From positions 151,713,092 through 151,777,091 of the forward strand of contig OY757011.1 of the NCBI GenBank assembly GCA_963580285.1: DNA of 64,000 nt, read 5' to 3'. The DNA is from Lucinisca nassula. Taxonomy: Eukaryota; Mollusca; Bivalvia; Lucinida; Lucinidae. Positions 13,301-28,300 of the stretch are shown one piece after another (within the stretch, counting starts at the first letter, position 1; every line of letters begins with the position of its first letter). The translations under genes were made by a program, and so were the position numbers. The notes below the pieces were generated by a model. It searched no databases. It was not told the origin of the DNA and saw only the letters and a program-made list of their open reading frames with translations.

Positions 13301-16300
13301 TCGCTTTCAACAATTTTTCAGTTATATCACGACGGTGTCTGGTTGGGTGTGAGTATTGATGAACTGTTTTGTAAAGGTCTATTATTATTTTCTTTAACCC
13401 TTTACCACTCAGAAAATTAGCAAATATAGTATCTTAACAGAACACTGATATAGGTAAATCAATAATCAATAGTCCATATATGGCTGATAGGCCTGACAGT
13501 CTTATCTGAACAGAGATATTGGCATTTTTGTGTGATTTACACCCTTATGTTACAATAATGATTATTTTAGTATTTTCTGTACATTTGACAATAATTATGT
13601 AAATGTAAAGTTTCTAGGAAGTTAAATTTTCTTTCCAATGGTACTAAATTTATTATAGTTTCTCTTTGCGTTTTGAAAATATGAAGTGTCAAAGTAAGCA
13701 AAATATTTTCTTGAGCAAAAATTTCTGTTTTGGGTTGGTCAGAGAAAGTATTTTTAACCACCATAGCCCCAGAAAAGAGGGGGTATCCATGTATTATTTT
13801 TCTTATTTCCGTACAAAAACATATTTTGTAGGTAATCATTAGGGCATGTCACTGAGGCTCTTCCAACAAGTTTCCATAACATACTTTTTTATGCAGAAAT
13901 CAGATCATGTTCATAAGTCTGGGAAATGAACATCTATCTGAACCTGGTTTACATTATTTTCATTATTTCTGCACCAAGACCAAGGTTGTGGGTACTCGTT
14001 AGAACTGCCTCAATCGGCACCCACAACCTATGTTCTGAGTATAAATAAGAAAAAATATCAAAGTTTTCAATGGAAAAGTAGCCATTTTGGAGAAATAAAA
14101 GAATGTTCTATGACCCATGGGTGTGTTTTTTTATGAAAAATTCAGTAGTTTTGCATAAGATTAAAATAACTATTACAGCCTATCTATCCTTTTTTGCACC
14201 CCCATCCCCAACTTTACCTTTTTTTAAATCAGTGTATCAACCACCCCATAGCCAGCTCACCCCAAAGAGCCATCTCTGTATTTTTATTTTATTTTTTTTT
14301 TAGCAAAAGATTCGTTTGTTTGATTAGAGGTATAACATCCCCGTCAACACTATTTAGGACATTTTGGAGATGTTACTTCCAATTTAGTGGGACTTTTACC
14401 CATCACTGAGGTGAAATGACATCTGATGCGCATGATCATTGTACAGCGTCTGGTCTGGGTCTGTGCCATTGCATGTGCTGTCTACAACCCTGTAGACCCT
14501 GATCAGACGCCTTATAATAATTGTCTGGGTTCTGATCCCGATCTTCACTGTTTGCACCTTTGTGTTCTGTCTGTTGTCATACAGACAGACCGGTGGATGA
14601 CGCCAGGCTGATAGCTACTGGTCTGGGTATGTGCCGTCGCATGTGCTGTCTACAACCCTGTAGACCCTGTCCAGACGCCTTATAATAATTTTCTGGGCTC
14701 TGATCCTGATCTGCACTGTTTGCACCTAGGTGTTCTGTCTATAGTCATACAGACAGACAGATGGATGATACCAGGCTGATCGCTATATCCCCCGAACATG
14801 TTCAGACTAGGGATAAAAAAACACCACCGTCGGCGATTAGTCCCTGATCAGAAGCCGCATTATCATTGCGCAGCGTCTTGTCCGGGTCTGCGCCGACCCA
14901 TATGCCGTCTACAAACCTGTAGACCCTCATCAGACGCCGTTTAATAATTGTACAGGTATGATTCGAATCTGCATTGCTTGCATCTGTCTGTTGTGTCTAC
15001 TGACTGACGGACGGACATGTGAATGGACGCCAGACTCTAGGGGTCCACTAGATGAAGCTTCATACCAAATATCAAAGACCTGGGCCTTGCGGTTTCAGAG
15101 AAGAAGATTTTTCAAGAGTTTCCCTATACAAGCCCATGTAAAACCAAAGTGCCCCGGGCCGGGGCATTTTTGGCCCTAGCACTTTAATTTGAACAATCTT
15201 TGTAGGGGTCCACTAGATGAAGCTTCATACCAACTATCAAAAATACCACAAGGCCCAGGTCTTCGCTATTTGGTATGAAGCTTCATCTAGTAGACCCCAA
15301 CCAAGATTGTTCAAATTATAGTGCTGGGGCCAAAAATGCCCCCCGCCCCGGGGCCCTTTGGTTTTACATAGGCTTATTTAGGGAAAATCTTTAAAAATCT
15401 TCTTCTCTGAAACCACAAGGCCTAGGTCTTTGATATCTGTGCCGTCGCATATGCAGTCTACAAATCTGAAGACCCTATCCAGACGCAGTATCATCATTGT
15501 AAGGCGTCTGATTCAAATCTGCACTGTTTGCACCTTTGTGTTCTGTCTATTGTTATACAGACAGTTGGATGGATGACGCCAAACTGATCGCTATATCCCG
15601 CGAACATGTTCAGACTAGGGATAAAAAACACCACCTTGGCGATTAGTCCCTGATCAGACGACGCATTATCGTTGTGCAGCGTCTTGTCCGGGTCTGCGCA
15701 GACCCATATGCCATCTACAAACCTGTAGACCCTCATCAGACGCCGTTTAATAATTGTACAGGGTCTGATTCGAACCTGCATTGCTTGCATCTGTCTGTTG
15801 TGTCTACGGACGGACGGACATGTGAACGGACGCCAGACTCATAATTTTGTTTGCGGACAGACGCCAGGCTGATTGTTATATCCCCGAACCTGTTTGGTCA
15901 GGGGATAAAATTAAAACGCACCGTCGGCGGTCAGACCATGATCAGACGTCGTATGATCACTGTACAGGGTCTGCTCTGGGTCTGTGCTGTCGCATATGCC
16001 GTCTACAAACCTGTAGACCCTATCCAGACGCCGTATAATAATTGTATGGCGTCTGATTCAAATCTGCACTGTTTGCACCTTTGTGTTCTGTCTTTTGTTA
16101 TACAGACGGTTAGGTGGATGACGCCATGCTAATCGCTATATCCCCCGTACTTGTTCAGACTAGGGTTAAAAAAACACCACCGTTGGCGATAAGACCCTGA
16201 CCAGATGCCGCATTGTCGTTGCGCAATGTCTTGTCTGGGTCTGCGCCGTCTCAGATACAGTCTACAAACCTGTAGACCATCATCAGACGCCATTTAATAA

Positions 16301-19300
16301 TTGTACATCTGATCCGGAAATGCATTGTTTTCATGTCTGTTGCGTCTAAGAACGAACATTTGAACGGACGCCAATCATAATTTTGTGTCTACGAACAGGC
16401 GAATGAACGGACGCCAGGCTCCGAACCTGTTCAGACTAGGGATAAAAAAACACCACCCTCGGCGATAAGACCCTGATCAGATGCCGCATTACCGTTGCGC
16501 AGCGTCTTGTCCGGGTCTGCGCCGTCTCAGATGCCTTCTTCAAACATGTAGACCCTCGTCAGACGCAGTTCAATAATAGTACGGCGTCTGATCCGGATCT
16601 GCATTGTTTGCATCTGTCTGTTGTGTCTACGGACGGACGGATATTGGACAGTCGCTATATCCTCCATACCTATTCGGTCGAGGAAAGTGAAATAAATTGA
16701 ACCGTCGGCGGTTGGAGCTGAATCAGACGCCGCGGCGATAATTGTGGAGCATCTGATCCGGGTGCCGTAGCATTATAAGGTCCAAAAACCTGAAGACCCT
16801 GATCAGGTGCCGCTTATTATTGCATCTGTCTGTCTGTAAAGTGTCGGCGGTGAGACCCTGATCAGACGTCGCAATTTTTTTTTTTTAGAAATTAATATTC
16901 ATTAAAGGGGCTGAAACTATTGACCAATGAAAGGCCTTCTACCCATCTGTGGGTTTTATTGCCCTTCCGATGACCACCTGGGTACACTTTTGGGTACTGT
17001 TACGTAATTTATTGCGGCTCAAAGCTCGGCATGCTCCGGGTGGCATCCGCTGTATAAACATTCCTAGGGTATCATAATCCCCAATTAACTAATTATCTTG
17101 GACCATAAATCCCTTGAAGCTCACTGATTATACAGCCCTAATTGTCTTTACATAAATCATGCAAATCATGCGCGACCGACACACAAATATTGCGTCATTC
17201 AGTAACTCAATCCAGTAATTTTCCATTACGGTCAGGCAAGGTCATCGTGATTCAGTAGAAGAAACCCCTGGTGTGTTTGGTTGCAAATTACACAAAAACT
17301 TTGTATAGAAACATATTTGTTTTTTTCGCAAATATTGTTGGCAAAAGGCCAAACTTAACATTAATAAACATCCGGCGTTTTTATATTTAGGAAAAAGGTA
17401 AAAATAACGCAATTGATTTTGAGACACGGGCAAACATGTATTTGTTCAAATGGCGACACACGGGAATATACACATCTGTACGTTAATCGATAAAGTCGGA
17501 AATATACGGGTCTGAGTGGTAATGGATAGACTCGGGAAAATACGTATCTGAGTGGTAAAGGGTTAACTGAAAGACCAGCGGTATTGTTGTTTTTTTTTCT
17601 TTATGTCATGAATTTCGGTTCGAGATACACAGTAGTAAAAACAGTGAAAAATATATTCAGGGACTGAAAATGATGGGTGATATAACAAAGTGTCGACTTA
17701 AAAGAGGTTCAACACATGCGATGTTGAAATACAATAAATATATAGGGGAAATATACGGGACTTAGAAATCGGTTCGACATAAGTGATAGGGTCGAGATAG
17801 GTGAGGTTGAGATAATGAGTCAACTGTATTTGAAAATGATGTCTATAATAAATGCCATGAATGGCAGTTTAAAGCTGAACTGTCAAGGCATGAAAATCTG
17901 GGAAGTAGTAAAGGACTGAAAACTTGACATAAGCATTGTTTAACCCTTCTCTTGCTGAATATTCATTTAAGCCACACCCATTTCTGTCTATCAACCAATC
18001 AAATTACTTGATGCAATTTATTGCTACAAATTCATAAACCGAATGCCAAACAGTGTAGATCCTGATTAGATGGCTTCTTCAGAAGCCATCTGATCTGGAT
18101 CTACACTGTTTCCAAAGATAGGGGTTGTCGTGAACAGCATGATAAGAGTTAAACATCAAACAAGCCTGTGCACAGAAAAAGGTCAAGTTGGTATGTGCAA
18201 CCAACAAAGACTCAGATCAGCCAACATATGATGATATACATGAAGCCTGAGCAGTCTTTATAAGTTGTTTCAGTCTTATATGAATCCTTACTGATACCGA
18301 TAGGTCTGCATGAATATACAGGATGGTTTCAATTCATACACCAAACTGTATCTTTTCATGTGCTTAGGCTTATTATAATGAGGCTTTATACATCACCTGT
18401 CTTGCAGCATGAGACATAATGTAAACAAACTGCTGTGTCCAAGGTGTGTTCCAAGTAATTTCCTCATCAACTGAAAGAGAACTGCCATTTTTATATGAAC
18501 TATATTTGCATAAACGTCTAGATTAGCAGGTCAAGTGTTACCAGATCTCACCCTAGCTGCAGGGAACGCTAAAAACCAAACAACCAGCATGTCTCCAGAT
18601 AAAGATAGGTACATGTAATTGAGACAATTAATTGATAATTTTTTTCAGATTTCATCAACAGTCAGTAGATTGATTGATGTTTTATGGTACATCAGCACAA
18701 AGTAGGCCATGCCATATCGTGCTGCCTGATAATCAGTAGGTACTGTCACTGTTAGTATCACCTAAACTAAACAACCTCAGAAGGCAATCAATTTTTTTTT
18801 ACAAAATGTGGTAATTATTTCTGGATTAATTTCTTATATGGAACTTTTTATGCAGATGATTTAATACAAGGCTATGTCTTGGACGTGATTGTTGTAACCA
18901 AACCTCCAACGTCTGCAGCAGAATGACAGGGCAATGACAGACAAATCTGCAATATCAAGCCACAAGACACTGTCACCATCAGGTTCAGTGACCTACTTCC
19001 ACAGCTTGGCATTGAGGACTTGGAACCTCATCATGAAGGAGGGAAGGCTCCCCTGATATGGGCATGTGGAATGCTCAAAGAGTGCAGTCAAGACGGCCTT
19101 TGATATATAGGTGGATGGAAAACGTGGGCCTGGGAGGCCCAAGATGACTTGGAAGCAGCTGACAGAGAGAGATCGCAGACAGTGAAAGCTCTCGGCTATC
19201 AACCCTCATGAGAGACATACCTGGAGATCTGGTGTGGGATCTGCCATGCATGCAGCAAGCCTGGAAGGAGGCTCACTTATGTGGATGTTGCCCCTGTACC

Positions 19301-22300
19301 TGCATGTTAATCAAAAATCTGATGATATCAATGATGATGATGATAATATTTATGTTAATGATGGTGAGAAATGGACTTGAACACTTGTATTGACACTAAG
19401 GTTTACGAAAATGTTGACGGCTGACAAATGAAGGGACCACCAAAAGGATGGAAAACCGGACTCCTATATCGTGATACACTTACCCATTCATTGCCAAGAC
19501 ATATAGAGAAATGAGTATATTTAAGGAATAATTTTACTTATTTCTTGTTTACAAACCTAGAGTGTGTACTTGTTAGAATTGCCTCGATGAGGCAGCTATA
19601 ACAAGTCTCCATTATACACTTTTTTATGTTTGACTGGAGAAGTAAGAAAATTTGCCAATTATCCTCAGTTTTTGTTTGTTTGTTTTGGAGTTTAACGGCC
19701 CAGTCAACACTATTTTAGGTCATTTATAAGCCAGTCAGTTTACCTATCCACATTTTTCCTGGGCAGGCTTATATGTAAGCGGTTAATCAGTACAGAGCAC
19801 ATTCTTTCGCCAGAAACTGACAACTGCCCTTCTTGAATCAGCGGAAGGGAGAGAATGACCGTAGAAAAGATTTCATGATCAATCTCCACGAAAGAATGTT
19901 GCCAACCCCGGCGGGAATAAAAATTATCCTGGTTATTCACTTTTATCTTGGGCTATGATATAGTACAATTAACCCTTATCCTGCTGAATAATTAATTTAG
20001 CAACACCCATTGCTGACTATCCAACAATCAAATAACTTGATCTAATGTAGTCATCATTCAATCCACAAACTGCATGGCAAACAGTGTAGATCCTGATCGG
20101 ATGGCTTCTTCAGAAGCCATCTGATCTGGATCTACACTGTTTGCAATGGTAGGAGTTGCTGTGTTCAGCAAGATGAGGGTTAAACAACTGCAAAAGAACT
20201 TTTTCATGTAAAATGTTAACATACTGTTCGAAATTTTTACAAAATTCACCCTATATTAATATCCAAAATGCACGAAATGTTGTTCAAGTCCTACCTCCCA
20301 ACTTGCTTCACAGTACTTTGGTATGTTGACAAGGTTACAAAGGCAGGCAACAAAGTGTTGTAGACAATCTGAGGGGAGATAACTGTAGCATATCACAACA
20401 TCAAGCACTTCAAGGCATAACTACAAATAAAATATCGTAACATATGAGCCCCAGCACAAGAGAACCTGCCTTTGGGGTTGGTGACTACGTGCCAGTTGTT
20501 CAAAGGATCGTTAGCTTAACAAGCTCGTTAGTGGTCATATTGTTAACTGTTCTAGCAAGTTCAATATAAAAAATTTTGGTATTTTTGCTGAAAAAAATGT
20601 GAGTAGCTTTTGCATTTGCAAAAGCTGCTCACATTTTTTCAGCAAAAATATTAGCATATTTGCCATAATTAATGATTACAGTTTAACGATACGTTAACTA
20701 ATGATGTCATTAGTTTTGTACAACTTGCCCCAGGTGAGACACATACCAGCCTGCTCAAACTGACAGGAGTGTTTGAATTTAAAGTATACAAACTGAAGGT
20801 ATTACACTATTCAAGCAGCCTGGCCTCATAAACCTGGGGTCGTGGGTTAGATCCTGGGCTTCTCCAGACTTTTGGATATTAGTCTTTAAATCAAGGTCCC
20901 ATCTCCATATGACCTAAGTTGTTGGTGGGACGTAAAACTCACACACACAAACACACACCATTCGAGCAGCAAATACAAAGGTGCTGATCAGACTAAGTGG
21001 CTACACAGTCTGATGTGCACCTTTGTGGTTCGCAAATAGCAAATACATGTACAGGTTTTCGAATGCATGGCTTTGAGGTTAAATAGATCTAATTTCAGTT
21101 GGTCGAGATAAAGAAAAAATTCTCAGTTTCCATGTAAACCTATGTTGTTGGTACTCATTCAGAATCAGAATTGTTACTGGTGACATGTCAAATGACATTC
21201 GTACACCAGGACCTGTGATGGGAAGTTAGTCCCTAGTTCTCACCAAAGAGGTAAACTTAGCTACACAATCCTCAGCACGTTCAGCTGCTGAAATAATCAA
21301 ATCGGGAAGAGCATTCGAATCTCTAACGGTTCGTGGTAAGAATGATTCCTTATAAATGTCAGTTCTTGCAGTATGGGCATGAAACGCCAATGAATGATGA
21401 TTTCTACAGTGCCTAGCTGGGGAAACAAGGTCATCTGTTGGGATGCTGCCAGCACCCTTTAGACCTTTGTATAAAAGTATGAGCCCACTGTCTTTGACTT
21501 TTGTCTTTTACTCAGTGAGGCGGTTCTAATGAGTATCCACAACATAGATTTTTATGGAAAATTGACAAAAACTATCCTTCAGTTATCGCAAAATACTTAT
21601 CTTATCTGTTTCTATGTTGAACATTTGGGTTGAAGTTAGGGTTGATGCCGATGTTGTCTGCTTGAAAAACGAGTGAATGGACAAATGAATACACAGAAGG
21701 AAAACCAGACTCCAATATCATGCCATGCTTAAGACCGGAGCAACAGAACAACAAAAATATGCTTGCTGTTTGTTAGACTAAGGTAAATGTTTTGTTTGTT
21801 TGATTTGAGGTTTAACGTCCCCATCGACACTGTATAGGTCATTTTGGAGAAGCTGCTTCCAATTTCGTTGGACTTTTACCTGACACTGAGATGAAATGAC
21901 ATCTCAAGCCCTGTCACCCAATGAAACCAATAGGGTTTATAAGCATGGACAGTCCGACTCGCACCGCTTTACCTGGGCAGGCTTAGGTCCTCTAAGCTGT
22001 TTACTAGTAGTCGTGTGCGGTCGGATTTCAGCCCTGTGTGGAAGCATCATGCAGCCTATCTATTTCTTCAAGCCCTGATGGGCGGGGGCCGACAAAGGTA
22101 AATATAAACACCTGGCATATTTTTTTATAGATGTATGAGGGAGACTTCCTTAACTTTCTGTCTGCTGTCCTGCAAACTAATTTTGGATTGGTTTGGAATT
22201 ATACAGCCCAGTAAACATTATTAATGCCGGAAACCTGGACTCCTATTTGCACCATAAGCTTGACTTTAAGCAGGTTTGACAGAAATGCATGACATTACAT

Positions 22301-25300
22301 TCTTTTTGTTGTATACAAATATGCTATAAGTCAAAGAAAAATGTACTATTCTCTATATGTGTCTGGAGCATGATACAAAAATGTAAATCTCTTTTGAATT
22401 CCCCTCATTGTTCAGCGAGATACAGTTGAAAACTGAAATGACTTACTTTAAGGACCATGCAAATTTGTCCAAGATAGGGGTAGTTTGAGCCACTGGGGGT
22501 TAATCATGGTGCCAGGTCATAATGGAGCTGCTTTTAACCCATTTTATACTAGTCGATTCTTCCATTGCTATATGTTGAACAAATCTATTTGTCATATAAC
22601 GGGTGGCATGCCTATTTTTTCGTTTTTATTCTATTTCTGATGGAAAATTCTATAAGCAAATAGTGCAGGCCCTGATCAGATGCCGCATTCTGCGGCGTCT
22701 GATCTGGTCCTGCACTGTTTGCCAAGGTACCCCTTTAAGGGTTTCCCGCCTGCAATGGGTTAAAAATACATGTACCTTTTCACATATTACTTACCTTTGT
22801 TTCAGCATCTGATCTGGCCTGGCTTGCAATTATACATGTCTCTCTGCAAGAAGAAAATGCAGAATGTCATATTTATATACTATCATACTCTAACCATATT
22901 AACAGTACAGGTAGGTGTTTGGTGATAATTAAATGATTTTTTTTTGTTAAGTCTCCACAAAAACTATGATATGGGCACTGGCTGGGTGGTTCTAATGAGT
23001 ACCCACAACATTGGTTTATATGCAGAACTGAGGAAAATTATCCTTCTATAATAACCAGTTGCTAGGCAGTATACTCTACTTCCTGGCTCCCAGCACCGAA
23101 ATTTACAGGCAGTGCAGAGTTATCTCCCTGTCAAAAAGTACTACATGTGCTCAAGAACAAGATTGGTAAATATATGTGGGTGACTTCTGTACATACTGTA
23201 TCAATTAATCCTAAAGACTAAGCTTCCATTTTCTCAGATACAGCTAGAATGGTCAGTTTTCAATATAATTTATATTTTCAAGTACAGTGAAACTTGGACC
23301 ACTCAAACAAGCATGACTCGTTTTTTGGAGTTTAATGGCCCAGTCAACACTATTTTAGGTCATTTTTGAGCCGGTCAGTTTACCTGTCCACACTTTTCCT
23401 GGGCAGGCTTATACGTAAGCGGTTAACCAGTACAGTGCATATTCTTTCGCCAGAAACTGACAACTGCCTTCCTTAATAATAATAAATAATAATCAACCTT
23501 ATTTATAGAGGGTAACACATTTAGTAAACTAGTACCAATCATCCATGTGGCCCTCTTTTCCTGGGTAGAAACCAGTACTACGCAATGTGGATAAAGTCTC
23601 TTGCTCAAGGAAACAGCACTTGCCGCTCGTGGGGATCAAACCCGGTATCTCTCGATCCCGAGTCCGATACTTTACCACTGTACCACAGCGTTCCTTGAAT
23701 CAGCGGAAGGGAGAGAATGATTTCATGATCAATCTCCACGAAAGAATGTTGACGACCCCTGCAGGTATCGAACTGGAGTCCTCCTGATCACCAATCAGAC
23801 GTGCCTCCAACTAAGCTACTGCGGCCGGCTCAAGGCTGATGAAATTAAGGGGAATGGGAACACCTTTAGGGGAGGCAACTCCTGCAAAAGTATTTTTGTT
23901 TCCCATGTCAATAGGGGTCAACTCTTAAAGAAAAGAATTTGCTCCTGAGGAGCAAATTCTTTCCTTTATGAGCAGACCCTTTTTCAGTGGGACAGGACTT
24001 AAAGAAAAGCGAACAGGAAGTCTCGAAAGTCTCCCTTTGAAAATTGATGGAAAAATCTTCCAGGTGTTCCGATTCCCCTTAAGTGTAATATTAAGGGTAT
24101 CATATATGAAGAGATGTACATACTTGACAAAACCAGACACTATTTCTTCATCTAGATAAGCAGCATTAAACTTGATCACACTTATCAGAAGTGTCAGAAA
24201 CTCTGACAACTTGTCTGTGGCGGCTACCTCTGGCATCCATTGCAGCAAGAATGGACCTGAAAGTATGATGTACTCAATTTTTTTAAAAACACTTTTGTTG
24301 GAATCCAAATCAGAAACTGTGTTAGTTAAGCAACTAGGGCTGGCTAATCGAAACCAAAATAGTAATCAATTACCAGTTGCGATGTTTTGATAAATAATCT
24401 GCTAGTTATTGCTGAAATCCACAGATTGACTATGGGTCTGTTTCGCCATTTCTGAGACAAGCGAATTTGCTTAAACGCTTTCGCAAGCATAAACAACAAT
24501 GAACTGTACATTCTCTGGCACTGACAACTGCTCTTCTTGAATCAGCGGAAGGGGGAGAATGACCGTAGAAAAGATTTCATGATCAATCTCCATGAAAGAA
24601 TGTTGCCGACTCTGGCAGGTACTGAACCCGCATCCTCCCGATCACCAGTCAGATGCGCATCCAACTGAGCTACCCAGGCCGGCGATACAATGATAGAAAT
24701 ACCTAAGCAACAGTGTACAACCTGATGAGATGGCTCATTAAGAATAGTCTCATCAGGATCTACACTGTTTACCATTCTGGTTATAACTTTGACTAAAACC
24801 CTAACTGGCAACAACTGACAGGTCCATTTAATTGGTAGATAGTCAGAAATGGATGTGGTTACATAAATTTATTCAGTAGTATAAGGGTTAAGACACTAAG
24901 AGGTGAAAGGATCAAACAATTTCAGCACAAATATTCTCTAATATTATCTCTAATATTATTCCTACCATTCTAGAGAAGACAATTCTGTTTTTTATCTTAA
25001 TTTGCAAAGAAAAAAGCTTGACATTTCATTTGAATCATCTGTTCTTATTTTCTATGAAAAGCATGTAAAAATACAGTTGACTCTCATTATCTCGACCTCG
25101 CCTATCTCGATCCTATCACTTATGTCAAACCGATTTCTCAGTCCCGTATATTTCCCCTATTACTGTATTTGAACTTCGCATGTGTGGAACTACTTTTAAG
25201 TTGACACTTCCGCTATCTCGACTGTCATTTTCAGTCCCGGAATATATTTTTCACTGTTTTTACTACTGCATATCTCAAACCGGGATTCATGACGTAAAGA

Positions 25301-28300
25301 AGGAAGGAAACAAACACATAAACAATGTCGCCGGTCTTTCAGTAAAAGAAAATAATAAAATTTAATGTAATAGACCTTTACAAAACAGTTCATCAATACT
25401 CACAATGTTTTTAATATACCAATTTGTCCATGCAGGTGCGTTCGCAATTAAAATTAGCGCAAACAATACCTTTACCGCTATTACGAAAATCACGTGCACG
25501 TAATAAAGACTGACACGCGGTGCTCAACCTTTGATCTTTCCACGGTCTCTTTTCAATGATTTCCAAGATTTTCGTGATAAAAGGCAGCTCTGATTTGTAT
25601 TAATGTATGATTAGGTATAATTGGTTGTTTTACATTCTCTTCAATAGTGTCTAAATTGAGTAATGTCCCTTGTCCCGATCCACTTACAAACAGTGTAGAT
25701 CCTAAAAAGATGGCTCATGACCAGCTTTTCGGCAGGACCTACACTGTTGGGGACTACCAAATGACGTATGGTATGTACTGCTCACCAAAGTGATATAAGC
25801 ATTGCATTCACAAGCGCGGAACCAGTCTATTTAATACCCGAATTTACAGGAATTAAAACCGCAACAAAACACTTGAGAAATCTTTATAATCGCTATATTT
25901 CAACAAGCTCCATAACTTTCATAAACAAATTTTAAAAACTCAATAAGCGGTGCATGCAAGTACTATTACTCTAAAGTAACCAAGAATACAAAGCATATCA
26001 CGCAAAGAATGGGCTAGGAAATGCATGTGACACTTTGGTTATCTCGTACTACGGATAACTCGAACTTTTTATCTGGTCCCGTGAGGTTCCAAATAACGAG
26101 CGTCGACTGTACTTTAAAAAGAATTCCGCCGTAGGCTATGTCGCACCTGTGGGGGACTCTTACATTAGGGTGAAAGTTAGGGTGGTCGCAATGTTGACGG
26201 CATGACGAATGGACGGACGGAAAGTTCAACCCTATGTCATGCCATGCTTAAAGCAGGCGCGACAAATGATTTCTGCTACCGTAATGATCCTAAGTACTGG
26301 GATAGATACGCATAAGCAGTCTGACCAGGTCCATACTGTTTGCCATTCCCTCTGCACCTTTTTACTCCTTGCTGCATTGTAAAACAAATTTGTTAAAATT
26401 TTAGAATTACAGCAAGTCCTTCAGGTGTCCAAATATTTAGGATCTTTACGGTAGTCATGATGTTTGTTTTTTGTCTTGGAGTTTAACAGCCCAGTCAACA
26501 CTATTTAGGTCATATCAAGCTGGTCACTTTACCTAGCCGCACTTCTCCTGTGCAGGCTTATACACAAGCAGTTAATCAGTACAGTGCACAGTCCTTCGCT
26601 AGAAACCGACAACTGCCCTTCTTGAATCAGCTGAAGGGAGAGAAAGACCGCAGAAAAGATTTCATGATCAATCTCAACGAAAGAATGTTGCCGACCCCGG
26701 CAGCTATCGAACCCGCTTCCTCCTAATCACCAGTCAGAAGTGCATCCCACTGAGCTACAAAGGAAGGCATAATCATGATGTTAAAATACCTGCTTCTTCC
26801 TCAAACTCTGTCAGTGTACGACCATTTTCACTCAAGATCCTGAATAGTTCAAACCTGCAAAAAAATGGCTGATACTGTAAAAGGGAATGGGAACACCCGA
26901 CATATTTTCCGTTTTTACAAGGAAGATAATTTTTTAACTTCCTGTTTGCTTTCCTGTCTTTAAAATGTGTCAGCTCTTAACCCATTAAGTACCAGAAACC
27001 CCAAAACGGGTACCATGGCAAACAGTGTAGATAAGAAGATTTATAAACATTTTCCCTACATAAGTCAATGTAAAATCAGTGGGCCTCGGGCCGGGATGCT
27101 TTTTGGTCCCCGGTCTATAATCTGAACAATCATGGTAGAGGTCCACTAGATGAAGCTTCATACCAAATATCAAAGACCTGGGCCTTCTGGTTTCAGACAA
27201 AAAGATTTTTAAAGGAAACCTTATATATGTCTATGTAAAACCAGTGGGCCCCAGGGTAGAGCCGTTTTTGGCCACAGGGGTATAATTTGAATAATCTTGG
27301 CACGGGTCCACTAGAAGAAGCTTCATACCAAATATCAAACATACGAGGCTTCTGGTTTCAGACAAGAAGATCTTTAAAGATTTTCCCTATACAGTATAGC
27401 TCCAATATATCGTGTTCCGATATTTCGCGATGTCCAATCTATCGCGGTCGCGCCGTGGATCCCGTTTTGTTTTTCCCTTAAAAATTCATAATTAAAAAAA
27501 ATAGAGTTTTAAGTTGTTAAAATTTATTTAAAACCAGGTTAAACCAGGCCCCAACACTTTTCCCGGCCAGCGTCTGCTATTTGGCGCCAAAACATAACCA
27601 TTCACGAGATCGCAGAAAAGTCCGTTTTTATGATGCAAACATCTACCGTTAGATGTAGCTAATTGCCTGAGGAGGGATTAAATCATTTTCACATTGATTG
27701 TGGATTAAATTTTATGATTGGAAGATAAACGCCAATTAGAGACATAACTTGACCATATTTTCACACCTTATCGACACGCACCGCAGGGTGGCAATTATAT
27801 GACAGGGATTAACAATAGTGTCATACCTGAACCGTAATAAATACACAGATGGTTTGTCTCTCAATTGACAGTGCAGCAATTATTGCGATTTACTTACTGG
27901 TCTAGTTTTACCTTATTTAAGGACTCAAAAATACTGACAGTTGTAGACAATTTTTTTTACACTTGCCCGCAATTAAAACACAATAAAACGATAGTTTTGT
28001 TGTTGTATAGTTTTTCGGTCCTTGGTAGACGCTAAATAACTTTTTTCCAACCGCTTTTTATGATTCTGAGATCTGGCAAGCCAAGGGAAACAACTAGAAT
28101 TGCTTTAGCGCTTAGCGCTTATGGTAGTTGCGCCCCTTGGCCGTCACCCGTTTAAGACAACCAGGGGAACCCGCAAATTCAAAATGGCGTCCTGTTTTGA
28201 CATTTTAGCAATCACATGTTTTCAGACGCAGATTTTCAGCTGTTCTCGAATGTAATTTAATTGGTAGACACAGTCCCCTTTGTTTGTTCTGTCACTGAGT

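Larger units (their letters stand above)
13398..17562. mobile_element. piggyBac-like element, 4.2 kb, non-autonomous
   Basis: Perfect 16-bp terminal repeats CCCTTTACCACTCAGA are flanked by TTAA (13394-13397, 17563-17566). The 25-kb relative has an unoccupied TTTA at this point. Inside are a SINE S4 piece, a tandem array of about 270-bp units (14.43-16.9 kb) and unique sequence. No transposase-like frame is seen, so mobilisation would need an enzyme in trans. Confidence 0.85.
10197..17826. mobile_element. Tigger-like non-autonomous element, swollen by nested insertions
   Basis: Termini CAGTCGACGCTCGTTATC and complement CAGTTGACTCATTATCTC are flanked by TA (10195-10196, 17827-17828). A 1,036-bp relative at 25074-26109 gives the uninterrupted arrangement. 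Here the 166-bp array (11150-13257), a SINE stub and a piggyBac-like element (13398-17562) have been added. TIR form and TA target suggest pogo/Tigger; no transposase is present. Confidence 0.85.
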
